Notes under the pieces: generated by a model | The model's input: only the letters and a program-made list of their open reading frames with translations | Databases searched by the model: none | What the model was told of the DNA's origin: nothing | Made by a program: the position numbers and the translations under genes | Shown: positions 26,016 through 33,886 of the stretch, piece after piece | Numbering within the stretch: position 1 is the first letter of the stretch | Layout of the letters: each line of letters starts with the position of its first letter | DNA from: DASSQJ01 sp963730165 | Lineage (GTDB): Bacteria > Actinomycetota > Actinomycetes > Actinomycetales > Dermatophilaceae | DNA length: 64,000 nucleotides | Reading direction: 5' to 3' | Assembly: GCA_963730165.1 (NCBI GenBank) | Contig: CAVSQS010000002.1 | Span: 372,001 to 436,000, forward strand

Positions 26016-26918
26016 ATGCTCCGCACCCGCGCGCTGGTCCTCACGGCCGCCGCCACCACCGCCCTCGCCCTCACCGCCTGCGGGTCGAACTCGCTCGACC
26101 AGGGCTCCGGCTCCTCGAGCTCGACCTCGGCCGTCGCCACGTCAGGTCCGGACGAGGCGCTCGTCGCCAAGCTGCCGGAGTCGATCAAGAGCGCCGGCAA
26201 GATCGTCGTCGGCACCGACGCCTCCTACGCTCCGAGCGAGTTCCTCGCCGCCGACGGCCAGACCGTCGAGGGCTTCGACGTCGACCTGTTCAACGCGGTG
26301 GCTGCCAAGTTCGGCGTCACTGTCGAGTGGCAGCCGGCGAAGTTCGACTCGATCATCGCCGGCGTCCAGGGGGGCAAGTACGACATGGGCGTCTCGAGCT
26401 TCACCATCAACGACAGCCGCAAGGAGCAGGTCAACATGGTGAGCTACTTCAACGCCGGCACCCAGTGGGCCGCGGCTCCCGGCAACCCGAAGAACGTCGA
26501 CCCCGCGAAGCCCTGCGGGCTCAACGTCGCCGTCCAGCAGGGCACGGTGCAGCAGGAGGAGGACCTCCCGCCGAAGCAGGACGCCTGCACCAAGGAGGGC
26601 AAGCCGATCAACATCCTCGTGTACGAGGGCCAGGACGAGGCCACCGCGGCCGTCGCGACGGGCAAGGCCGACGCGATGCTCGCCGACTCCCCCGTCGTCG
26701 CGTACGCCGTCCAGCAGTCCGGCGGCAAGATCGAGGCGGTCGGCGACATCTACGACGCGGCCCCGTACGGGTACGTCGTCCCGAAGGACCAGACCGACTT
26801 CGCCCAGGCGATCGCCGACGCGCTGAAGGCGCTCGACGCCTCCGGCGACTACAAGACCATCCTCGGCAACTGGGGGGTCGAGGCCGGGGCCATCTCGGAC
26901 TTCGCGGTCAACCCGTGA
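26016..26918 (+). CDS. amino-acid ABC transporter substrate-binding lipoprotein
   Basis: 300 residues. A lipoprotein signal peptide ends in L-T-A-C (Cys 22), followed by a Ser/Gly linker and a family-3 solute-binding domain (I-V-V-G-T-D-A-S-Y-A-P-S-E-F and G-F-D-V-D-L-F-N-A-V-A). It captures polar or basic amino acids outside the membrane. ATG 26016 is chosen because the lipoprotein signal starts there and GAAAGGA precedes it. A GTGA overlap with the permease gene follows, so this is an operon with the permease, ATPase, sodX and possibly sodN. Confidence 0.92.
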   Translation: MLRTRALVLTAAATTALALTACGSNSLDQGSGSSSSTSAVATSGPDEALVAKLPESIKSAGKIVVGTDASYAPSEFLAADGQTVEGFDVDLFNAVAAKFGVTVEWQPAKFDSIIAGVQGGKYDMGVSSFTINDSRKEQVNMVSYFNAGTQWAAAPGNPKNVDPAKPCGLNVAVQQGTVQQEEDLPPKQDACTKEGKPINILVYEGQDEATAAVATGKADAMLADSPVVAYAVQQSGGKIEAVGDIYDAAPYGYVVPKDQTDFAQAIADALKALDASGDYKTILGNWGVEAGAISDFAVNP

Positions 26919-27892
26919 CCTCCGGAACCGCTTCCTCCGGGGCCGCGGGCACCGCGGCCCCGGAGGACCGACCCGGCCCGATCGACGCGGTCCCGGTCCG
27001 CCACCCGTGGCGGTGGGTCGCCATCGGCGTCATCGCGGTGCTCACCGCGATGTTCGTCAACATGCTGCTCACCAACCCGGCGTTCGACTGGAACTTCATC
27101 TTCCAGGCGATGATCCAGACGCCCGTGATCCGCGGCATGCTGCTCGGCACGCTGATGACGACCCTGCTCGCCATGGTCGTCGGCATCACCCTCGGTGTCG
27201 TCTTCGCGGTGATGCGGCTGTCCGGCAACCCGGTCCTCTCCGGCGTGGCGTGGACGTTCACCTGGTTCTTCCGCGCGATCCCCCGCCTGGTGCTCCTCAC
27301 GATCATGGGCGCGCTCGGCATCCTCTTCGCGGAGGGCCTGAGCATCGGGGTGCCCTTCGACACCCAGATCCTCGGGCTCTTCGGCATCGACGGGACGATG
27401 CGGATCGCCACCCTGGACGCCAACGTGATCTTCACCGGCCTGCTCGGCGGCGTCATCGGCCTCGGCGTCTCCGAGGGGGCCTACATGGCCGAGATCGCGC
27501 GGGCCGGCATCGTGTCGGTCGACCGGGGCCAGACCGAGGCCGCCGAGGCCATCGGGATGTCCCCGGGCAAGACGATGCGCCGCATCGTCCTCCCCCAGGC
27601 GATGCGCGTCATCGTGCCCCCCACGGGCAACGAGACGATCGCGATGCTCAAGGACACCTCACTGCTCATCGGCATCCCGGTGACGACCGAGCTGTTCTTC
27701 CAGCTGCGGAGCATCGGCTCCCGCACGTACAAGGTGTTCGAGGTGCTCGTCGCGGCCTGCCTCTGGTACCTCGTCGTCACGAGTGTGCTCATGGTCGGTC
27801 AGTACTTCCTCGAGCGCTACTTCGGGCGTGGGTTCGGCGCCGCACCGAAGGCGACGAAGAAGACGATGACCGAGATCGGGGCCGACCACTGA
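26915..27892 (+). CDS. amino-acid ABC transporter permease
   Basis: 325 residues. A Pro/Ala/Gly-rich cytoplasmic N-terminus of about 35 residues precedes five or so membrane helices typical of HisMQ-type permeases. The EAA motif is E-A-A-E-A-I-G-M-S-P-G-K-T-M-R-R-I-V-L-P (about 208-227), the contact site for the ATPase. Only one permease gene is present, so the channel is probably a homodimer. The GTG start overlaps the binding-protein stop (GTGA), and its own stop overlaps the ATPase start (TGATG). Confidence 0.92.
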   Translation: MTSGTASSGAAGTAAPEDRPGPIDAVPVRHPWRWVAIGVIAVLTAMFVNMLLTNPAFDWNFIFQAMIQTPVIRGMLLGTLMTTLLAMVVGITLGVVFAVMRLSGNPVLSGVAWTFTWFFRAIPRLVLLTIMGALGILFAEGLSIGVPFDTQILGLFGIDGTMRIATLDANVIFTGLLGGVIGLGVSEGAYMAEIARAGIVSVDRGQTEAAEAIGMSPGKTMRRIVLPQAMRVIVPPTGNETIAMLKDTSLLIGIPVTTELFFQLRSIGSRTYKVFEVLVAACLWYLVVTSVLMVGQYFLERYFGRGFGAAPKATKKTMTEIGADH

Positions 27893-28776
27893 TGGCACAC
27901 AGCGAGACCGCGGGCGAGATGCCGCTCGTCCACGCCGTCAACGTCACCAAGTCCTTCCACCACGTCGAGGTCCTCAAGGGCATCGACATGGACGTCCGCC
28001 GCGGCGAGGTCGTCGTCCTCCTCGGCCCGTCGGGGTCGGGCAAGACGACGTTCCTGCGCTGCATCAACCAGCTCGAGACCATCGACGGCGGCCGGATCTG
28101 GGTCGACGGCGACCTCATGGGCTACGAGGAGCGGGGCGAACGGCTGCACCGTCTCCCCGACAAGAGGATCGCCGAGCAGCGCCGGGACATCGGCATGTGC
28201 TTCCAGCGCTTCAACCTCTTCCCGCACAAGACAGCGCTGGAGAACGTCACCGAGGGGCCGACCCAGGTCAAGGGCGTCGACCGAAAGCAGGCCCGCGCGC
28301 GGGCGATGGAGCTCCTCGAGCAGGTGGGCCTCGGCGACAAGCCGTCTGCCTACCCGGGCCAGCTCTCGGGCGGCCAGCAGCAGCGCGTCGCGATCGCGCG
28401 CGCCCTTGCGATGGACCCCAAGCTCATGCTCTTCGACGAGCCGACGTCGGCGCTCGACCCCGAGCTCGTCGGTGAGGTCCTCAAGGTCATGCGCGAGCTG
28501 GCCGAGCGCGGCATGACGATGATCGTGGTCACCCACGAGATGGGCTTCGCCCGCGAGGTCGCCGACCGTGTCGTCTTCATGGACGCCGGGGTCGTCGTCG
28601 AGCAGGGCCCGCCCTCCGACGTCATCCTCCGCCCCCAGCACAACCGCACCCGAGCCTTCCTCTCCCGGATGCGCCAGGAGGAGACGGCACACGCCCAGGC
28701 CGTCGCCGAGCACGCCAGGGCGGTTGCCGCCGAGGCCGAGGCCGAGGCCGCGGCCGGCGGTGCCACGCCGGAGTGA
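27892..28776 (+). CDS. amino-acid ABC transporter ATP-binding protein (GlnQ-like)
   Basis: 294 residues. Walker A G-P-S-G-S-G-K-T-T at about 44-52, signature L-S-G-G-Q-Q-Q-R, Walker B L-M-L-F-D-E-P-T-S-A-L-D-P-E and switch His V-T-H-E-M-G-F-A-R-E-V-A-D-R are all typical of polar amino-acid importers. The C-terminal 40 residues are Ala/Glu-rich, longer than in GlnQ. The start overlaps the permease stop by one base, and the stop overlaps the sodX GTG by four bases. Confidence 0.93.
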   Translation: MAHSETAGEMPLVHAVNVTKSFHHVEVLKGIDMDVRRGEVVVLLGPSGSGKTTFLRCINQLETIDGGRIWVDGDLMGYEERGERLHRLPDKRIAEQRRDIGMCFQRFNLFPHKTALENVTEGPTQVKGVDRKQARARAMELLEQVGLGDKPSAYPGQLSGGQQQRVAIARALAMDPKLMLFDEPTSALDPELVGEVLKVMRELAERGMTMIVVTHEMGFAREVADRVVFMDAGVVVEQGPPSDVILRPQHNRTRAFLSRMRQEETAHAQAVAEHARAVAAEAEAEAAAGGATPE

Positions 28777-29090
28777 GGCCGGCGCTCGTTCGCGTCCGGG
28801 GCCGCTCGATGGTGCCCACGTACCGCGACGGCGACCTCCTGCTCGTCGTGCGCGGGCTGCGTCCGCGCCCCGGGCGCGCCGCCGTCGTGCGCCTTCCCCC
28901 GGGGCCGAACGGCGCGGGGCGGCCGCTGGCCGTCAAGCGGGTCACCGGCCCCGACCCCGATGACCCGGAACGCTGGTGGATCGACTCCGACAACGCCGCC
29001 GAGGGCGTGACGTCCTTCGACGTCGGCTCGCTGCCGCGCGAGGACATTCTCGCGGTGGTGGCCGGATTGGTGTGGCGCCCGCTGGGGTAG
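28773..29090 (+). CDS. sodX: nickel-type superoxide dismutase maturation protease
   Basis: 105 residues, a minimal S26 signal-peptidase-like protein without an obvious membrane anchor. The nucleophile Ser is in R-G-R-S-M-V-P-T-Y (Ser 12) and the general-base Lys is in L-A-V-K-R-V-T-G (about 54). It cleaves the SodN leader so that His1 of the nickel hook becomes the N-terminus. The GTG start overlaps the stop of the transporter ATPase (GTGA). The gene stops 45 bases before sodN, the standard partner order. Confidence 0.9.
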   Translation: MRPALVRVRGRSMVPTYRDGDLLLVVRGLRPRPGRAAVVRLPPGPNGAGRPLAVKRVTGPDPDDPERWWIDSDNAAEGVTSFDVGSLPREDILAVVAGLVWRPLG

Positions 29091-29135
29091 GTTGACAGGG
29101 ACCGCACGTCCCCAACGACCCGAGGAGTGACACAC

Positions 29136-29531
29136 ATGCTGTCCCTGTTCCGCATCACCGAGGTCTCGGCCCACTGCGACCTCCCGTGCGGCGTCTACGA
29201 CCCCGCCCAGGCCCGCATCGAGGCCGAGTCGGTCAAGATGATCTGCCAGAAGGTCGCCGACAACGACGACCCCGACTTCCGGGTGCGCGCGACGATCATC
29301 AAGGAGCAGCGCTCCGAGCTCGTCAAGCACCACCTCTGGGTGCTGTGGACCGACTACTTCAAGCCGCCGCACTTCGAGAAGTACCCCCACCTGCACACCC
29401 TCTTCAACGAGGCGACCAAGCTCGCCGGCGCTGCAGGCACGAAGGGCGAGTTCGACATCTCCGTCGCGGAGCAGCTGCTCGCCAAGATCGAGGAGATCTC
29501 GACGATCTTCTGGGAGACCAAGAAGGGCTGA
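29136..29531 (+). CDS. sodN: superoxide dismutase [Ni]
   Basis: 131 residues. A 12-residue leader M-L-S-L-F-R-I-T-E-V-S-A precedes the nickel hook H-C-D-L-P-C-G-V-Y-D-P. After SodX cleavage, His1, Cys2 and Cys6 bind nickel. The rest is the four-helix bundle of NiSOD (V-K-M-I-C-Q-K, W-V-L-W-T-D-Y-F, W-E-T-K-K-G end). It removes superoxide as a cytoplasmic homohexamer. ATG 29136 is preferred to an in-frame GTG at 29127 because GAGGAG (29122-29127) gives correct spacing only to the ATG. In Streptomyces the gene is nickel-regulated (Nur); no Nur box was identified with confidence. Confidence 0.96.
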   Translation: MLSLFRITEVSAHCDLPCGVYDPAQARIEAESVKMICQKVADNDDPDFRVRATIIKEQRSELVKHHLWVLWTDYFKPPHFEKYPHLHTLFNEATKLAGAAGTKGEFDISVAEQLLAKIEEISTIFWETKKG

Positions 29532-29548
29532 GCCCAGCGGAACCACGA

Positions 29549-29579
29549 ACGGCGGGCGTCCCCTCTGGGCGCCCGCCGT
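29549..29579. terminator. bidirectional terminator between sodN and manA
   Basis: Perfect ten-base arms ACGGCGGGCG and CGCCCGCCGT enclose an 11-base loop, 17 bases after the sodN stop and 39 bases from the manA stop on the other strand. The convergent position supports termination from both sides. Confidence 0.65.
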
Positions 29580-29618
29580 CTCCTCATGCCGCCCCCCGCC
29601 CGTGACGGCGGATCGCGT

Positions 29619-30782
29619 TCAGGCCGGGTCGAGCCCGGGCACCGACACGACGTAGACCTCGCCGACCCCGTCGAGGCGGACGCGACCCTCGGTGGCCGGC
29701 AGGAAAGCCGACTCGGCGTCGTCGAGCACCAGGGTGTGGCGGGCCGACGCGAGCCGCACCCGGCCGCGGAGGCAGAACACGATCCGGGGCCCGGGCCCCC
29801 CCGGCAGGTCGCGGCCGGGCTCGACCCGGTGCAGCAGGAACCGGTCGGACGCCGAGTCGAAGACCTCGACGCCGGCGCCGACCGTCCGTGGGGCCCCGAC
29901 GACCCCGGAGGCCGTCGGGTCGACGATTCGCAGGAGCTCGGGGACGTTGACCGGCTTGGTCGTGAGCCCGGCCCGCACGACGTTGTCGGAGTTGGCGAGC
30001 ACCTCGATGCCGAGCCCCCGGACGTACGAGTGGAGGACGCCGGCCGCGACGTCGAGGTACTCACCGGGCGCGAGGACCCGGTGGTGCATGAGGAGCAGCA
30101 CGACGAGGCCGATGTCGTCGGGGTGCATCTCGGCGACGTCGACGACCGCGGCGGCCGCCGCACCCACCTCGTCGGTGTCCTCCCCCAGCCGGACGCACCC
30201 GGCGACGACCTGGCGGGCGAGGTCGGGGACCCGGTCGGCGGGGGTGGCGAGAACCTCGGCGAGCAGGGCACGGCACGGGTCGGCGTGCCGTGCGGTGCGC
30301 CGGACCATCGACGAGAAGCGCGGCACGTCGAGTCGCCGGGCGATCTGCTCCACCTCCTCGCGCGGTCGCATGCCGACGAAGGTCTCGAAGGGGCCGATGG
30401 CCAGGAGCAGCTCGGGCTTCGCCGAGTCGTCGACGTAGACCTCGTCCCCCGTCGTGGCACGCAGCTCCCGGGCCTGGGCCGCCGTCGGGTGGGCCTGGAT
30501 GGAGATGGCCCGTCCGGGGGCCAGGACCTTGACGAGGAAGGGCAGCCGCTCGCCGTGTCGCCGGACGCAGGCCGCACCGAGCTCACCGAGGGGGTCGGCA
30601 CGGACGACGGCGGCGAGGTCGGGCGAGCCGGCCCGGTCGGTGACCGCGGGGCCGGACTCGTGCGAGCCCATCCACAGCTCGGACTCGGGCAGCTCGGTCG
30701 GGATGTCGCGGCCCTGGAGGCTGGCGATGGCCACGTGTGACCCCCAGGCGTCGTTGAACACGACGGGGCTCAGGCGGTCCAC
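29619..30782 (-). CDS. manA: mannose-6-phosphate isomerase, class I
   Basis: 387 residues. Zinc-site motifs are I-S-I-Q-A-H-P-T (Gln/His ligands) and the Glu/His pair around L-A-P-G-E-Y-L-D-V-A-A-G-V-L-H-S-Y; the Arg-containing loop is N-S-D-N-V-V-R-A-G-L-T-T-K. It interconverts fructose-6-phosphate and mannose-6-phosphate, feeding GDP-mannose and mannosylated envelope lipids. The start is GTG 30782 with GAGGAA upstream. It lies 37 bases downstream of the tandem HD-protein genes on the same strand and could be read through from them. Confidence 0.92.
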   Translation of the reverse strand: MDRLSPVVFNDAWGSHVAIASLQGRDIPTELPESELWMGSHESGPAVTDRAGSPDLAAVVRADPLGELGAACVRRHGERLPFLVKVLAPGRAISIQAHPTAAQARELRATTGDEVYVDDSAKPELLLAIGPFETFVGMRPREEVEQIARRLDVPRFSSMVRRTARHADPCRALLAEVLATPADRVPDLARQVVAGCVRLGEDTDEVGAAAAAVVDVAEMHPDDIGLVVLLLMHHRVLAPGEYLDVAAGVLHSYVRGLGIEVLANSDNVVRAGLTTKPVNVPELLRIVDPTASGVVGAPRTVGAGVEVFDSASDRFLLHRVEPGRDLPGGPGPRIVFCLRGRVRLASARHTLVLDDAESAFLPATEGRVRLDGVGEVYVVSVPGLDPA

Positions 30783-30819
30783 GGTTCCTCGTTCCGGTTG
30801 GGCTCGGCGGGGGAAGAGC

Positions 30820-32151
30820 CTAGCGCCCGGTGGCGACGCGTCGTTCCACCCGTTCCGACGCCACGTCGGCAGTGACCCGGCCGAGCGCCTCGACGACCTC
30901 GGGGTCGTACTCGTACCCGAGTCCCAGGTGGATGCGCTCCATCGCGGCGGCCACCCGCTCCGGTGTCCAGGCGCCCCCGGTGAGGTCGTCGAACGCGTTG
31001 GCGACCTTGAGGATGCGGCTCTCGACGGGCACCGGCTCGCCGAGCTCGCGGACCTGGCGGTACGGCGTGGTCTGCGCCTCCACGTACCCGGCCACGGTGT
31101 CGAGGCCCTCCGCGTGACGGATGATGCGCGCCCCCTCCGCGGCGATGTCGCGCTGGTCGCTCGGAGCGGCGAGGACGGTCGCCCCGTCGGGGATCGGGTC
31201 GCTGAGCGAGATCTGGCCCAGGTCGTGCAGCAGCGCGGCGTACTCGAGGTCGCGCAGGTCGCGCTCGGACAGGCCGAGCACCCGGCCGATGCGCACGCAC
31301 GTGCGGGCCACCCGCTCCCCGTGGCCCACCGGCGTGTAGCCGCCGCGCTCGGTGAGGTGGGAGAGGGTCGCGATGGTCTGGCGATAGGTGGCCCGGTGCC
31401 GGGCGAACCGGAACACCGCGACGTAGCTGATCGCCAGGGGGAGCAGCGCGGCCGGGACCGAGGCCAGCCCGAACACCGGGGCCATGAGGGCGATCATCGG
31501 ACCGGTGGCGATGACGGCGAGCGTGATCGGCGCCGCCTCCCCCACCTCGTCGCGCAGGGCGGCCGAGAAGGGCCGCGACTGACGCTCGGCGCGCGTCGCG
31601 GCCGAGGCGAGCACCTCAACGGCCAGTCCGAGCGCGGCGACGAGGACCATGACGAGGCCGAGCACCTCCCGCGGGATGCCCGGGTCGAGCTGGAGGGCCC
31701 AGAGGCTGCGCCCCCCCGCCCCGGACTCACGAGTGATCTCCGCGACGACGGTGACGCCGAGCAGGCTGGCGGTGACCTGGGGCAGGCCGACCGCCCGGCC
31801 ACGGAGCCGGCGCAGGACCGCCGCGATGCCGAGCCCGGCCGCGACGACGAGCACGGCCAGCGAGGCGGACACCGCGAAGGTCGGCTCCCCGTCGATGGGG
31901 CCGAGGAAGCCGACGGCGAGCGCCGTGGCCGACGCGAGCGGAGCGATCTCTCGGCCGCTCGGCATCCGCAGCCTGGCCAGCTCGCCGCCGACGAGGGAGA
32001 GCAGGAGGACACCGAGGGTCATCTCGTGGACACGCAGCAGGGTCAGCAGGTCCGACCACGTCGTCGCCAGTGCCGTGGCGACGATGAGCATGCCCAGCAC
32101 GATGAGGGCGCTGGTCACCGGGCGCTCGAGACGCGTGGCGAGGTACCTCAT
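30820..32151 (-). CDS. membrane-anchored degenerate HD-GYP protein (second of pair)
   Basis: 443 residues. About eight hydrophobic segments fill residues 10-245, then an HD domain follows (about 270-435). It keeps H-G-E-R-V-A-R and L-L-H-D-L-G-Q, but the HD-GYP Lys of H-D-I-G-K is Gln, the H-P-x-x-G motif reads A-A-E-G, and the H-H-E and G-Y-P motifs are gone; V-A-N-A-F-D-D-L-T-G remains of V-A-D-x-F-D-A-L-T. Catalysis on cyclic-di-GMP is therefore doubtful, and a receptor or pseudo-enzyme role is possible. The start overlaps the stop of the preceding HD gene (ATGA), so the proteins are made together. Confidence 0.8.
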   Translation of the reverse strand: MRYLATRLERPVTSALIVLGMLIVATALATTWSDLLTLLRVHEMTLGVLLLSLVGGELARLRMPSGREIAPLASATALAVGFLGPIDGEPTFAVSASLAVLVVAAGLGIAAVLRRLRGRAVGLPQVTASLLGVTVVAEITRESGAGGRSLWALQLDPGIPREVLGLVMVLVAALGLAVEVLASAATRAERQSRPFSAALRDEVGEAAPITLAVIATGPMIALMAPVFGLASVPAALLPLAISYVAVFRFARHRATYRQTIATLSHLTERGGYTPVGHGERVARTCVRIGRVLGLSERDLRDLEYAALLHDLGQISLSDPIPDGATVLAAPSDQRDIAAEGARIIRHAEGLDTVAGYVEAQTTPYRQVRELGEPVPVESRILKVANAFDDLTGGAWTPERVAAAMERIHLGLGYEYDPEVVEALGRVTADVASERVERRVATGR

Positions 32152-33428
32152 CCGGCACCTCCCGCGGCGGGGCGCCGGGCGAGTGCGCTCTCGAGGGCGC
32201 GGAGCAGTTCGGCGTCGGCGAGGCCGGCACCGCGCACCCACTCCAGCGCCTCGGCGCGAGAGAGGATGCCACCGTCCGGTGACCCGACCTCGGTGAGCAG
32301 GTCGAACTCGTCGGCGAGGCCGACGATCCGTGATGGTAGCTCGGACGACACGTCGGGAACTCCCCGGCGGAGGGCGGAGCGGTGCTCGGCGATCGGGCCC
32401 AGGGCCCCCGAGAGGAAGTTCAGCTCGCGCAGCAGTGCGGCACCCCGCTCGGGGTAGCTGTCCAGCCCGGAGCCCGGGCGGTCGCCGAGCCCCCGCACGA
32501 CCGACGTGGGCAGGGTGGTCTGCCCGAGGTCGTGGAGCATTCCGGCGAGGCGGGTGTCGTCGACGGCCTGCGGGCGCAGGCCGAGGTGCTCGGCCATCGC
32601 GGCGCTCAGGTCGGCGACCCGGGCGCTGTGCCCGGCCAGGTGGGGGGCCTTGACCTCGACGGCGGCGACGAGGACGTGGAGGGCCCGCTGCTGCGCGGCG
32701 GCCTCCTCACCGTACTGCCGGTAGGCCCACCGCGCGACGAGGAGGGGGGCGAGGACGAGGACGGCGGCGACCGGACCGACGCCGGCGGGTTGCCAGAGGA
32801 CGACGAGGAGGAAGGCCACGACGCCGTAGCCCAGGTACGAGGCGCCGGTCCCGGCGACGAGGCGACCGATCTGGGCGCGCATCGGGACACCCTCGGCAAC
32901 GCGGACGATGCCGGCGAACAGCGCGAGGTTGACGACGCCCTGGACCAGGTCCGCGACGAGGAGCGGTCCGCCGACGTAACGGAGGATCTCGTCGGCGCCG
33001 ACGAGGTCACCGGCGTCGGTACGGCCGCCGACGGCGAGGTAGGCCGCACCGCCGAGCACGCCGAGCGTCGCGGACTGACCGGTGTTGAACAGGCGCGCGC
33101 GCAGCGGGACGTCGCCGGGCTGGAGTGGCCCCATGATGATGCCGACCACGCCGGCACCGGCAGGGCCGAGCAGCGCCATCGCCGAGAGCAGGACGACGCT
33201 GGAGAAGGTGAGCCGGACCCGCCCGTCGTCGACGAACGGCCCGGACCACCAGGTCAGGACCGCGAGCAGGACGAGGACGGCGACCGTCGTGCCCGTCGGG
33301 ATCCCCTGGACACGGATAGCCACGGCGGTCAGGCCGAGCCCGACCGCCGTGACGAGTGCGATGTATGCCGCTGTACCGAGACCGAGGCGACGGGATGCGC
33401 CCGCTGCGGGCGACGTTCCGTCAGACAT
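32148..33428 (-). CDS. membrane-anchored HD-domain protein (first of pair)
   Basis: 426 residues. Some seven or eight hydrophobic segments (about 15-230) precede an HD domain (about 240-400). Kept residues are H-S-A-R-V-A-D-L and M-L-H-D-L-G-Q (again Gln for the HD-GYP Lys), a single His at the H-H-E position (I-A-E-H-R-S-A) and D in G-L-A-D-E-F-D-L-L-T. The G-Y-P motif is absent. Two metal ligands from H and H-D plus the late Asp may still bind one metal, so weak phosphohydrolase activity cannot be excluded. It lies 11 bases downstream of a tiny secreted peptide gene and four-base-coupled to the second HD gene. Confidence 0.8.
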   Translation of the reverse strand: MSDGTSPAAGASRRLGLGTAAYIALVTAVGLGLTAVAIRVQGIPTGTTVAVLVLLAVLTWWSGPFVDDGRVRLTFSSVVLLSAMALLGPAGAGVVGIIMGPLQPGDVPLRARLFNTGQSATLGVLGGAAYLAVGGRTDAGDLVGADEILRYVGGPLLVADLVQGVVNLALFAGIVRVAEGVPMRAQIGRLVAGTGASYLGYGVVAFLLVVLWQPAGVGPVAAVLVLAPLLVARWAYRQYGEEAAAQQRALHVLVAAVEVKAPHLAGHSARVADLSAAMAEHLGLRPQAVDDTRLAGMLHDLGQTTLPTSVVRGLGDRPGSGLDSYPERGAALLRELNFLSGALGPIAEHRSALRRGVPDVSSELPSRIVGLADEFDLLTEVGSPDGGILSRAEALEWVRGAGLADAELLRALESALARRPAAGGAG

Positions 33429-33439
33429 CGGTCACCGGG

Positions 33440-33580
33440 TCACTGGCCACCCCACTGCCAGTGGAGCGGGTGGGAGACGTTCCCCCTGTCCGCGGGCGCT
33501 GCCGCCTGCGACGCCGCCGGGGCGACCAGGGCCGCGGCGGCCAGGAGGGTGGCGACGACGAGAGTGCGCGTCCTGCTCAT
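33440..33580 (-). CDS. small secreted peptide, unknown function
   Basis: 46 residues. A clear Sec signal (M-S-R-T-R-T-L-V-V-A-T-L-L-A-A-A-A-L) ends in A-S-Q-A-A-A, giving a mature peptide of about 19-22 residues with N-V-S-H-P-L-H-W-Q-W-G-G-Q at its end. An AAAGGA ribosome binding site lies nine bases before ATG 33580. Eleven bases separate its stop from the first membrane HD-protein gene, so they probably share a transcript. I do not recognise a family. It may be a signalling peptide, a small envelope factor, or a leftover signal-peptide gene. Confidence 0.5.
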   Translation of the reverse strand: MSRTRTLVVATLLAAAALVAPAASQAAAPADRGNVSHPLHWQWGGQ

Positions 33581-33737
33581 TGGAAACTGTCCTTTCAGAG
33601 GCGGTACCCACAGCGCCTGCCGCCCGCGAGGACGGCTCCATGGGTGCTCCGAGTTTCCCATGTGCAACGGTATGCCACAATTGTTGACTTCTGGTGGAGT
33701 TCGGAAAACTCTGCCACCCCCGACGGAAGGGTCCACG
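33581..33737. promoter_or_regulatory. divergent promoter region, secreted peptide / bL37
   Basis: These 157 bases include the most A/T-rich stretch nearby (33665-33715). On the plus strand TTGACT (33684-33689) and AACTCT (33707-33712), 17 bases apart, could be -35 and -10 elements for bL37. On the minus strand TACCGT inside the same stretch could be a -10 for the peptide gene. An ACAATTGT palindrome and a GAGTT-n5-AACTC inverted repeat lie between them. Confidence 0.45.
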
Positions 33738-33812
33738 ATGAGCAAGCGCGCCCGCAAGCGCCGCTCGCGCAAGGGCAACAAGGCCAACCACGGCCGCCGC
33801 CCCAACGCCTGA
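33738..33812 (+). CDS. 50S ribosomal protein bL37
   Basis: 24 residues, extremely basic, ending K-A-N-H-G-R-R-P-N-A. Length and the S/K-K-R-x-R-K-R...N-H-G-R-R-P-N pattern match the actinobacterial ribosomal protein bL37 seen in mycobacterial 50S structures. GGAAGG lies seven bases upstream of the ATG. It has its own promoter region and a very strong hairpin after it. The adjacent minus-strand gene is rsrA. Confidence 0.9.
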   Translation: MSKRARKRRSRKGNKANHGRRPNA

Positions 33813-33826
33813 GCGCCCCACACCCA

Positions 33827-33872
33827 CGACAGCAGCGCCCGGTACGGATGTCCGTACCGGGCGCTGCTGTCG
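33827..33872. terminator. 22-base-pair perfect hairpin, bidirectional terminator
   Basis: Arms of 22 bases are exact inverted repeats around a TG centre (33849-33850). It lies 14 bases after the bL37 stop and 14 bases from the rsrA stop on the opposite strand, so it ends both transcripts. Its length is unusual for this window. Confidence 0.8.
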
Positions 33873-33886
33873 GTGCGAGGCCCGCC

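Noticed and set aside
33601..33737. Riboswitch or structured leader upstream of bL37
   Set aside because: Only short palindromes are visible; they fit a promoter/operator region better than a conserved RNA fold.
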